From the NCBI RefSeq assembly GCF_003544855.1, contig NZ_CP032101.1:434001-498000 (forward strand): a stretch of DNA of 64,000 nucleotides, read 5' to 3'. The notes beneath the pieces were generated by a model, which worked only from the letters and a program-made list of their open reading frames with translations, ran no database searches and was not told the origin of the DNA. Position numbers and translations under genes: made by a program. Each line of letters begins with the position of its first letter. The first letter of the stretch is position 1. Positions 51,622 through 59,169 of the stretch are shown here, piece after piece. This DNA comes from Malaciobacter marinus (GTDB lineage Bacteria > Campylobacterota > Campylobacteria > Campylobacterales > Arcobacteraceae).

Positions 51622-52667
51622 AATTATTTCATATATCCCATACAGATTTAGATGGTTTTTCTTGCCAATTATTAACAAAAGAGTTTTTTAAAAGTGGAGT
51701 TTTTTTAAATGCAAACTACGGACTTGAAGTAAAACTTAGTATAAAAAAAGTTTTAGAACTAATAAACAATCTTGACAAAAGTGAAGAGATATTTCTTTTA
51801 ATAACTGATTTGAATTTAACATATCAAGAATCAAAAGATTTACATAAAGATATAAATAAGTTAAAAGAAGAAGGTTTTAATATAAAACTACAACTTTTAG
51901 ATCACCATGCAACAGGACAAAAAAGCGCAGATACTTATGATTGGTATTTCTTAGATTTAAATAGATGTGCTGCAAAAATAACTTATGATTATATAACACA
52001 AGAGTATGGCGGTTTTAAAGATGATGATAAATGGATTAAACCTTTAATAAATAGTGTAAATGCTATTGATATTTGGTTAGATAATGAGACTTTTAATTTT
52101 GAATTTGGGAAAGTTCTTTTAAGTATGATAAGTCGTGTAAGAGAGATTAACAATGTTTTATTTGCTGATTTAAATAGAGATTTTAGAATTTTTTTATTAA
52201 AAAAAGCAGCCACATATATTACTAAAGAGAATGCAAATATTCAACTTGACAATGATATTCATAAGCTAAAAAAAGAGTTTTTAAATACTAGTGGGATTGA
52301 TGATACAATAGATAATTTAAGTGCAAAGTACCTAGTCTCTTCTTTAGAAAAAATAAAAGATAATTTAACTATTCATTATAAAGAGCATAAAGGATTATTA
52401 ACTTATACTTTAGGTTCTATCTCTATTCCTGCAAATGCTTTTTTAAAAGCAAATCCTGATTATGATTTTTTTATTGATGTTGGAAGAAAAGGAAATGCTA
52501 GTTTTAGAGCAGATGGAAAAGTTGATGTATCATATATTGCTCAAAAACTTGCAAAAGGTGGCGGCCATGTAAATGCAAGTGGAGCAAAGTTTGAGGACTT
52601 TAAAGAAACAATAGATTATCAGCAAGTTAGAAGTTATATTCAAAACAAGCTAAATACATTAAATTGA
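51618..52667 (+). CDS. DHH-family phosphoesterase
   Basis: 349 residues. DHH motifs: SHTDLDGFSCQ (7-17), a central DxN-type aspartate (ITDLN), LDHHATG (about 93-99) and the C-terminal DHHA1-type GGGHVNASGAKF. Such enzymes hydrolyse oligoribonucleotides, cyclic di-AMP fragments or similar phosphodiesters in the cytoplasm with Mn2+. The exact substrate cannot be assigned. It overlaps the Rrf2 gene by ATGA, so translation is coupled. Confidence 0.85.
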   Translation: MKLFHISHTDLDGFSCQLLTKEFFKSGVFLNANYGLEVKLSIKKVLELINNLDKSEEIFLLITDLNLTYQESKDLHKDINKLKEEGFNIKLQLLDHHATGQKSADTYDWYFLDLNRCAAKITYDYITQEYGGFKDDDKWIKPLINSVNAIDIWLDNETFNFEFGKVLLSMISRVREINNVLFADLNRDFRIFLLKKAATYITKENANIQLDNDIHKLKKEFLNTSGIDDTIDNLSAKYLVSSLEKIKDNLTIHYKEHKGLLTYTLGSISIPANAFLKANPDYDFFIDVGRKGNASFRADGKVDVSYIAQKLAKGGGHVNASGAKFEDFKETIDYQQVRSYIQNKLNTLN

Positions 52668-52684
52668 TTAATTAAAGGCTTGTT

Positions 52685-53983
52685 TTGTCAAGATTAATTT
52701 TTTTAATTTTTTTAATTTATAATGTATGTGCTGCTGTAGAGGATTTAAATTTTGATTTATATAAAAAAGAGTCCAAACAAAAAGGTGATACTCTTTTAGT
52801 TATTGGTGGAATACATGGTGATGAGCCAGGTGGGTACTTTGCAAGTTCTATACTTGTAAGTAATTATAAAATAAAAAAAGGTTCTTTATGGCTTGTTCCT
52901 AATTTAAATTTTGAAAGTTTAATTAGAAACAGAAGAGGAATTCATGGTGATATGAACCGAAAGTTTAACTTTGTTAGCAAAGCTGATAAAGACTACAATG
53001 ATATTATAAAAATCAAAAAAATTATCAAAAATGAACAAATTGATTTAATATTGAATTTACATGATGGAAGAGGCTTTTATAGACATAATTGGCAAAATTC
53101 AATATTTAATCCAAGTGCTTGGGGACAAGCATTTATTATCGATCAAGAGCTTTTAAAAAAAGAACATAGATACTTTAACCTTACAAAACTTGCTAAAAAA
53201 GTTAGTGAAAATATAAATGATGAGCTATTAGAAGACTATCATACTTTTAATATTAAAAATACAAAAACAAAAGAAAAAGATGAGCAAATGCAATTATCTT
53301 TAACTTATTTTGCTATTAAAAATAATAAACCTGCTTTTGCTGTTGAAACAAGTAAAAATATTACTAACTTAACTCAAAAAGTAAAATACCAATTAAAAGC
53401 AATTGAGGGATTTATGGACATTATGGGTATAAAGTATGAAAAAAATTTTGATTTGAATAACTTAGAACAACTTAGTACAATTCTAAATAATTTTATGAGT
53501 GTGTCTATTAATGATGTAATAAAGCTTGATTTAAATAATATCAAACCAAATTTATACTATTTTCCTTTAAAACATACTCAAAATAGTTTTGATTTTAAGC
53601 ATCCTTTAGGAGCAAAAATTTATAAAAATGGTATATATTATTTAAAAATTGGAAATAAAACAGTTGCAAAATTACATCCTCAAAGATTTGATTATAAAAA
53701 TGAAATAAAAAATATTTTAATTGAGTTTGATGGAGAAAAAAGAAAAATTAATTTTTCAGATACAATCAAAGTAAAAGAGTATTTTAAAGTAAAAGCAAAT
53801 AATGATTATAGAGTTAATGTTATAGGTTTTTCAAAAGATAATATAATAAATGAGAATAATATAAAGATTACTCTTGATAAATTAGAAAAAAGATTTAGTA
53901 TCTCCAAAGATAATAAAATTTATAAGATTGAAGTCTATAAAGATAAATATTTTCTTGGAATGATACTAGTTGAATTTGATTAA
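52685..53983 (+). CDS. Csd4/Pgp1-type peptidoglycan DL-carboxypeptidase (M99)
   Basis: 432 residues from a TTG with AAAGG upstream; a signal peptide follows (MSRLIFLIFLIYNVCAA). The zinc site is GGIHGDEPGG (H44, E47) with LNLHDGRGFY (H126), and substrate residues in RNRRGIHGDMNR. This is the M99 family of H. pylori Csd4 and C. jejuni Pgp1, which trims muropeptide tripeptides to dipeptides and sets helical or curved cell shape. The C-terminal ~180 residues are the family's extra beta domains. The first zinc ligand is His here, where Csd4 is reported to use Gln. Confidence 0.85.
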   Translation: MSRLIFLIFLIYNVCAAVEDLNFDLYKKESKQKGDTLLVIGGIHGDEPGGYFASSILVSNYKIKKGSLWLVPNLNFESLIRNRRGIHGDMNRKFNFVSKADKDYNDIIKIKKIIKNEQIDLILNLHDGRGFYRHNWQNSIFNPSAWGQAFIIDQELLKKEHRYFNLTKLAKKVSENINDELLEDYHTFNIKNTKTKEKDEQMQLSLTYFAIKNNKPAFAVETSKNITNLTQKVKYQLKAIEGFMDIMGIKYEKNFDLNNLEQLSTILNNFMSVSINDVIKLDLNNIKPNLYYFPLKHTQNSFDFKHPLGAKIYKNGIYYLKIGNKTVAKLHPQRFDYKNEIKNILIEFDGEKRKINFSDTIKVKEYFKVKANNDYRVNVIGFSKDNIINENNIKITLDKLEKRFSISKDNKIYKIEVYKDKYFLGMILVEFD

Positions 53984-53985
53984 AC

Positions 53986-54017
53986 AAGTCTATAAATAGT
54001 TTTATATTTATAGACTT
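53986..54017. terminator. Bidirectional terminator between convergent genes
   Basis: A perfect 12-bp stem (AAGTCTATAAAT / ATTTATAGACTT) has an 8-base loop, located between the Csd4-type gene and the convergent flavoenzyme gene. Confidence 0.6.
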
Positions 54018-54029
54018 AATGTATATATA

Positions 54030-55229
54030 TTAGTTTGTTGTTTTTAATATATGTTCTTCAACTACCCAATTTGCAAAGGGAATTGATGATGTAAAAGCAG
54101 GGCTAACAGCATTTAGTACATGTATTGAATTTTCATCTGATTCAACTACAAAATCTTGTACTAATTCTAAAGTATTTTTATTTAATAATTGTGCTCTAAT
54201 TCCAGGAGTTGACCATGAATCAAAGCCCTTATGATTCATTTTTTTATTTGTAAGAGTCATTGCAAGATTTTTTAGATGAGATAATGAATATTTTTTTATC
54301 TCACTAAAAGCTAAACTTCTAAAACCAAAAGCATTACTTATAAATAGTTTTGATTCATAATATAAAATTTGAATAAACTCTTTTAACTTAAAGTTATCAA
54401 AACCTTTATAATTCTCTCTCCAAAATGCAGGAATAGCAGTAGGTCCAATTTTACTTTCATTATCCACTGTTAAAGTATAATGTACTCCTAAAAAAGGATT
54501 AGCAAGATTTGGTACAGGATAAATATTTGTTTTTAAATTTGAATTATTATTTTTATCTTTTAAATATATGCCTTTAAATGGAATAATTACATAATCTTTT
54601 GAAAATCCAAAATCTTTTGCTATTGTATCAGCATATAAACCTGCGCAGTTTATAACTTTCATAGCTTGAAAATCTCCTTTTGTTGTAGATACTACATTGC
54701 AATTACTTGAGATATATTTACAATCTAAAATAAGCTCTATTTTTAATTCTTGAATAACTTTTGCAAACTCTTTTGTAACTTCTTTTGGATTTACAGTAGC
54801 TGTACTTGGACATAGTAAAGCTTTTTTATATGTTTTAATATTAGGATAAAGTTTACTTAAACTTTTTTCATCTAGCCATTGAAGTTCAACACTATTTGCA
54901 TCACCTCTTCTTTTAAGCTCTTCTAATCCCTCAAGCTCCTTATCATTTGTAGCTACAACCACTTTTTTACATTCATTTATTTTTAAACCTCTTTGTTTAA
55001 CAAACTTTTTTAATGCTTCATTTCCCTCTTTTGTGAACTTAGCTTTTAATGAGTTTGCAGTGTAATAAAAACCTGCATGTAAAACTCCTGAATTTCTACC
55101 TGAACTATGTAATCCTACTTCTTTCTCTTTTTCTAAAAGTAGAATTTTTGAAGAGGGAAACCTTTCTTTTAAATTCTTCGCAATATTTAATCCTATAATA
55201 CCAGCACCAATTATTAAGTAATCATACAT
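54030..55229 (-). CDS. lhgO: FAD-dependent oxidoreductase, L-2-hydroxyglutarate oxidase-like
   Basis: 399 residues. The N-terminal FAD-binding motif is YLIIGAGIIGLNIAKNLKERFP, followed by LLEKEKEVGLHSSGRNSGVLHAGFYYTANSLKAKFTKEG, which is the LhgO signature region (HxSGRNSGVxHxGxYY). The C-terminus has SPAFTSSIPFANWV. LhgO oxidises L-2-hydroxyglutarate to 2-oxoglutarate and feeds electrons to the membrane. It is the last gene after the TAXI-TRAP transporter (23-bp gap), so the transporter probably supplies its substrate. Confidence 0.82.
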   Translation of the reverse strand: MYDYLIIGAGIIGLNIAKNLKERFPSSKILLLEKEKEVGLHSSGRNSGVLHAGFYYTANSLKAKFTKEGNEALKKFVKQRGLKINECKKVVVATNDKELEGLEELKRRGDANSVELQWLDEKSLSKLYPNIKTYKKALLCPSTATVNPKEVTKEFAKVIQELKIELILDCKYISSNCNVVSTTKGDFQAMKVINCAGLYADTIAKDFGFSKDYVIIPFKGIYLKDKNNNSNLKTNIYPVPNLANPFLGVHYTLTVDNESKIGPTAIPAFWRENYKGFDNFKLKEFIQILYYESKLFISNAFGFRSLAFSEIKKYSLSHLKNLAMTLTNKKMNHKGFDSWSTPGIRAQLLNKNTLELVQDFVVESDENSIHVLNAVSPAFTSSIPFANWVVEEHILKTTN

Positions 55230-55252
55230 TTTAAAATCCTATATTTTTTAAA

Positions 55253-57202
55253 TTAATTAGCTTTTGCATATGAGCTTTCTTCTTTAAATAATACTTTATG
55301 CATTATAATTGTCACAGCAAAAATACCAAACCCAACAATATGAGTATTTTGAACTACTCCTAAGTAACTTTGCATGTTAAAAATAGTATCTGGAGTTAAT
55401 AAAAGTATTGCAGCAACTGCAAATACAGCTCTTTCTAATATACTCATTTTTCTATCCCAAAATCCTTCCATTACAATTGAAAAAGACATAATTCCAAATA
55501 ATGCAAAACCAAATACTTCAAACCTTTCTATCCAAGTTCCATTAATTAAGGGTGTGAATGCAAAAAGTAATGGAATAATATACATACCTTTTCCAACTTT
55601 CCAAGATGTCATACCAGTAGCCATTGGAGGTGTTTTAGCAATTGCAGCAGCTGCAAATGCAGCAAGACATACAGGAGGAGTTAAATTTGAGTCTTGTGAT
55701 AACCAAAATATTATTAAATGTGCAGATAATAAATACATAGTAACTTCAGGAATTTGAACTCCTGCATTTACAAGTGCTGCCATTTCTGGACTTAACATTA
55801 ATCCTACTAAAGCAGGTGCAGATAAAACTGATAAAACAACATATGATGCAGTAACAGGTAATCCCATTCCCAAAACTAAAGATGCAATAGCAATTAAAAC
55901 TATAGCAATAAAAAGTGAATTCCCTGACCATTCCATAATTAATTGAGAAAAAGTAATACCAATTCCTGATATATTAATAACACCTACAATAATTCCAACA
56001 GCAATAAGTAAAACACCAGTTACAATCATATTTTTACTACCTAGTGCTAAAGCTTCTAATATATCTTTTATTCCCATTCTTTTATTTTTTGTAAGATATG
56101 AAGCTAAAACTATAGTTACTATTGCTATACCTGCTGAATATGTAGGTGTAAATCCATAGATTAATAAACCAATTAAAGTTGATAAAGGAATTACAAAGTG
56201 AAAGCCCTCTCTTAAAATAGGTAATATTTTAACATTACTATTTTCACCTTTTATTTTATTTTCTTTAGCATGAATATTAATGTAAAATGCTATTGAAGCA
56301 AAATATAAAATTGCAGGCAAAACAGAAACAGAGATAATAGTAATAAATGGAATGTGAGTCATTTGCGCCATAATAAATGCACCAGCACCCATAATTGGAG
56401 GCATAATTTGACCCCCTGTACTAGCTGCTGCTTCAACTGCTGCTGCAAATTTTGATTTAAAACCTGCTTTTTGCATCATAGGAATAGTAATGGAACCTGT
56501 TGAAACAGTATTTGCAACAGCAGAACCTGATATAGTTCCCATTAAAGCCGATGAAATAACTGCTACATGACCAGTACCACCTGTATATTTCCCAGCAACT
56601 GCGTTTGCAACATCAACTATAAAATCACCTGCACCAGATTTTAATAAAAATGCAGCGAATAAAATAAACATAAATACATAAGTTGAAGATATTGTAGCAA
56701 TAGGACCAAATAAGCCCTCATTTGTATAAAACATTCTATAAAGAAATCTTTCTACACTCATACCACCAAAAGCAAAAACACCCTCAAATTGTTGTCCTAA
56801 AAATAATATGTATGCAATACAAAAAACAATTATTCCAGGTATTACATATCCTGTTGATTTTCTAACCATTTCAATTGCTAATAAAATAGTCATACTTGCT
56901 ACAATTATATCACTTGTTCTCATTTGTGAATTAGCAACAGCATAAAGGCTCTCTTCAAAAAACATCATATAAAAGAATGTTAAAAGTGACAATATTGCAA
57001 AAATTAGATTTAAAATTGAAACTTCATTTTTATCTTTACTTGCTTCATAAGTTAAAAAACCAAGAGAAGCTAAAAGTGCAAAGTGTGCAGAGTTAAACCA
57101 TAAATTACTTAATCCTCCCCAAATATTTACACTAAAATGAAATAGTGATATAAATATCGCGTAAATAAAAGTGATTTCTTTAAAATATTTAATTTTTATC
57201 AT
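55253..57202 (-). CDS. Fused TRAP transporter permease (TAXI type)
   Basis: 649 residues with about 16-18 helices, a fusion of the small (DctQ-like) and large (DctM-like) TRAP membrane subunits as found with TAXI binding proteins. Conserved large-subunit segments include GGTGHVAVISSALMGTISGSAVANTVSTGSITIPMMQKAGF, AASTGGQIMPPIMGAGAFIMAQ, LGMGLPVTASYVVL and LTPPVCLAAFAAAAIA. It drives sodium- or proton-coupled uptake of an organic acid. It follows the TAXI gene after 112 bp that contain a long hairpin. Confidence 0.92.
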   Translation of the reverse strand: MIKIKYFKEITFIYAIFISLFHFSVNIWGGLSNLWFNSAHFALLASLGFLTYEASKDKNEVSILNLIFAILSLLTFFYMMFFEESLYAVANSQMRTSDIIVASMTILLAIEMVRKSTGYVIPGIIVFCIAYILFLGQQFEGVFAFGGMSVERFLYRMFYTNEGLFGPIATISSTYVFMFILFAAFLLKSGAGDFIVDVANAVAGKYTGGTGHVAVISSALMGTISGSAVANTVSTGSITIPMMQKAGFKSKFAAAVEAAASTGGQIMPPIMGAGAFIMAQMTHIPFITIISVSVLPAILYFASIAFYINIHAKENKIKGENSNVKILPILREGFHFVIPLSTLIGLLIYGFTPTYSAGIAIVTIVLASYLTKNKRMGIKDILEALALGSKNMIVTGVLLIAVGIIVGVINISGIGITFSQLIMEWSGNSLFIAIVLIAIASLVLGMGLPVTASYVVLSVLSAPALVGLMLSPEMAALVNAGVQIPEVTMYLLSAHLIIFWLSQDSNLTPPVCLAAFAAAAIAKTPPMATGMTSWKVGKGMYIIPLLFAFTPLINGTWIERFEVFGFALFGIMSFSIVMEGFWDRKMSILERAVFAVAAILLLTPDTIFNMQSYLGVVQNTHIVGFGIFAVTIIMHKVLFKEESSYAKAN

Positions 57203-57268
57203 TTTGTTTTCCTATTGTTTTATATATAAACTACATAAATAATTTATAATTACTTATATAATATATAT

Positions 57269-57298
57269 CCAAAAGAAGAATATTTATTCTTATTTTGG
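57269..57298 (-). other. Intercistronic hairpin between TAXI and permease genes
   Basis: An almost perfect 14-bp inverted repeat (CCAAAAGAAGAATA / TATTCTTATTTTGG, one mismatch) lies between the binding protein and the permease. It probably makes the binding protein more abundant than the permease. Confidence 0.5.
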
Positions 57299-57314
57299 TA
57301 AGTAAAATTCTTGA

Positions 57315-58334
57315 TTATTCTAAAATAAGACTTTTAGGAATATCAATTCCTTTTTCTTTATAAAATCTAACTGCACCTGGATGTAAAGGCATAGGAAGAC
57401 CTGATATAGCTTTATTTAAAGACATAGCTTTTGTAGCTTTATGAACAGTATTTAAAAATGGCAAGTTTTCATAAATTGTTTTTGTTAAAAGATATACAGT
57501 CTCTTCTGGTGTATCTTTTGTAACAACTAGTAAATTTGGTTGAGCAATTGTATTGATATCTTTGTCTTGTCCTGGGTATGTTCCTGCTTTAATAGTAAAA
57601 GGAGTCCATACTGGATAATTATCACTTATTTTCTTTAAATCATTTTTATTAAAATCTAATACTTTTATTTTATCATTTCCAATAGACGCAAAAGCATTTG
57701 TAACAGCTGATGTTGGAGGACCAGATGGAGTATTCATACCCTCAATTTTACCATCTTGTAAAGCAGTTGAACTTGGAGTATATCCTAAGTATTGTATATT
57801 CATTTTATTATAGTTTATACCAAGAGATTCCATAATTGTTTCAGCAGAAACTCTAGAACCTGAACTTCTTCCACCAATTGAAAATCTTTCACCATAAAGA
57901 TTTTTTAAATCATTGATATTTCCAGTTTTTGCATACTCTTTTGTTATAGTAAATTGTTCAACATTTTGCCATAACATAGAAATTGATCTTAAATTTTTCT
58001 TTGGATTATTTTTATATTTAGCTTTTCCTTGCCAAGCCATAGAACCAAAAAGACCTTGTAAAATAGCAAAATTCACTTCACCTTTTTCAAGCATATCAAT
58101 ATTTTCACCAGAACCAGCTGATGTAATTGCTGAAAAAGTTAGATTACTACTTTTTGCTAATTTTAATGAAGCAATTGTTGCAATTCCTACACCTACTGGA
58201 TAATAAGTCCCACCTGTACTTGCTGTTGCAATTACATATTTTGATTCATTTTTTGCTGCATTTGCACTTGTTAACATAACTGTAGTTATTGCAGATGAAA
58301 CAAAAAGCTTTTTTAAAAATGACAATTTTGACAT
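57315..58334 (-). CDS. TAXI-family TRAP solute-binding protein
   Basis: 339 residues with a signal peptide (to about TSANA). The TAXI signature is YVIATASTGGTYYPVGVGIATIASL near the mature start, followed by GSGENIDMLEKGEVNFAILQG and FSIGGRSSGSRVSAETIMESLGINYNKMNIQYLGYTPSSTALQDGKIEGMNTPSGPPTSAV. It captures the substrate in the periplasm for the fused permease. Its promoter carries the GTTTC-repeat operator shared with the sensor kinase gene, so it is probably controlled by the two-component system just upstream. Confidence 0.93.
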   Translation of the reverse strand: MSKLSFLKKLFVSSAITTVMLTSANAAKNESKYVIATASTGGTYYPVGVGIATIASLKLAKSSNLTFSAITSAGSGENIDMLEKGEVNFAILQGLFGSMAWQGKAKYKNNPKKNLRSISMLWQNVEQFTITKEYAKTGNINDLKNLYGERFSIGGRSSGSRVSAETIMESLGINYNKMNIQYLGYTPSSTALQDGKIEGMNTPSGPPTSAVTNAFASIGNDKIKVLDFNKNDLKKISDNYPVWTPFTIKAGTYPGQDKDINTIAQPNLLVVTKDTPEETVYLLTKTIYENLPFLNTVHKATKAMSLNKAISGLPMPLHPGAVRFYKEKGIDIPKSLILE

Positions 58335-58378
58335 TTTGTTCTCCTTTTAATTTTTACAAAAAAAGTATAACATATTTT

Positions 58379-58411
58379 GAAACAAAATTGTTTCAAAATT
58401 GTTTCAAATTT
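58379..58411 (-). promoter_or_regulatory. GTTTC-repeat operator in front of the TAXI gene
   Basis: Two direct repeats GTTTCAAA(A/T)TT at 58390 and 58401 are spaced 11 bp apart, one helical turn, preceded by an inverted GAAACAAAATT. The 16-mer GTTTCAAAATTGTTTC (58390-58405) recurs exactly at 61814-61829. A minus-strand -10 candidate TATACT lies at 58369-58364. OmpR-type regulators bind such tandem repeats. Confidence 0.6.
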
Positions 58412-58449
58412 TAAAATTTATGTCAAATTTGTGTATTTTTGGGCTTTTA

Positions 58450-59154
58450 TTACTCTATAATGTAACCAATACCTTTTATTGAACTAATAAAATCATCATC
58501 AGATACCTTATCTTTTACTCTTTTTATAACAGTTCTCATTGTTGCATCTGATGTATTTGTATCATTCCATATGGATTTTTTTAAAAACTCTTTTGTTTTA
58601 ATTTGCTTTATATTTGTTATTAGTGCTTTAAGTAAAAGGGTCTCTTTTTTAGAAAGATGGATTAATTCATCTTTTTTATATAATAGATTTGTTTTTGTAT
58701 TAAAAGAGTAAGTTTTATTTAAATTGATTATTTCACTTAAATTTTCATTTTTTGATTTGTCTTCTAAAACTTTTGATTTTACTTTTTTTAAAATCTCCAT
58801 TACCGTTTTTATTTCTAATGGTTTTACAAAATATGATATTATATTTAATCCTATTGATTTAAATAAATACTCTTCATCTTTATATGCAGATACAATAATA
58901 AATTTTTGTTCATCGTTTAGTTTTGTTATATCTTCTACCATAGTTAAGCCATCTTTATTTGGCATTTTTATATCTGTTAGAACTAAGTCAAAAGATTTTT
59001 CTTCTTCATAATACTTTTTATAAATATTAAGACCCTCTTGCCCATCACAAGCAATTTGAACTTCATCAAAAATTGTATCAAGATAAAAGCTTAATATTTC
59101 TCTTGCATCTTCTTCATCCTCAACTAATAAAACTCTTGTAGTTATCTTATCCAT
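58450..59154 (-). CDS. OmpR-type response regulator of the TRAP locus
   Basis: 234 residues. Receiver: acidic residues EDEED (12-16), phospho-acceptor D61 in LVLTDIKMP, S in IVSAY and K in YFVKPL. The C-terminal winged helix is LSKKETLLLKALITNIKQIKTKEFLKKSIW ... TMRTVIKRVKDKV...SIKGIGYIIE. It starts 15 bp after the kinase gene and precedes the TAXI gene. It is a likely activator of the TAXI-TRAP-LhgO genes and of its own operon through the GTTTC sites. Confidence 0.9.
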   Translation of the reverse strand: MDKITTRVLLVEDEEDAREILSFYLDTIFDEVQIACDGQEGLNIYKKYYEEEKSFDLVLTDIKMPNKDGLTMVEDITKLNDEQKFIIVSAYKDEEYLFKSIGLNIISYFVKPLEIKTVMEILKKVKSKVLEDKSKNENLSEIINLNKTYSFNTKTNLLYKKDELIHLSKKETLLLKALITNIKQIKTKEFLKKSIWNDTNTSDATMRTVIKRVKDKVSDDDFISSIKGIGYIIE

Positions 59155-59169
59155 AATTTATCCTATTAA

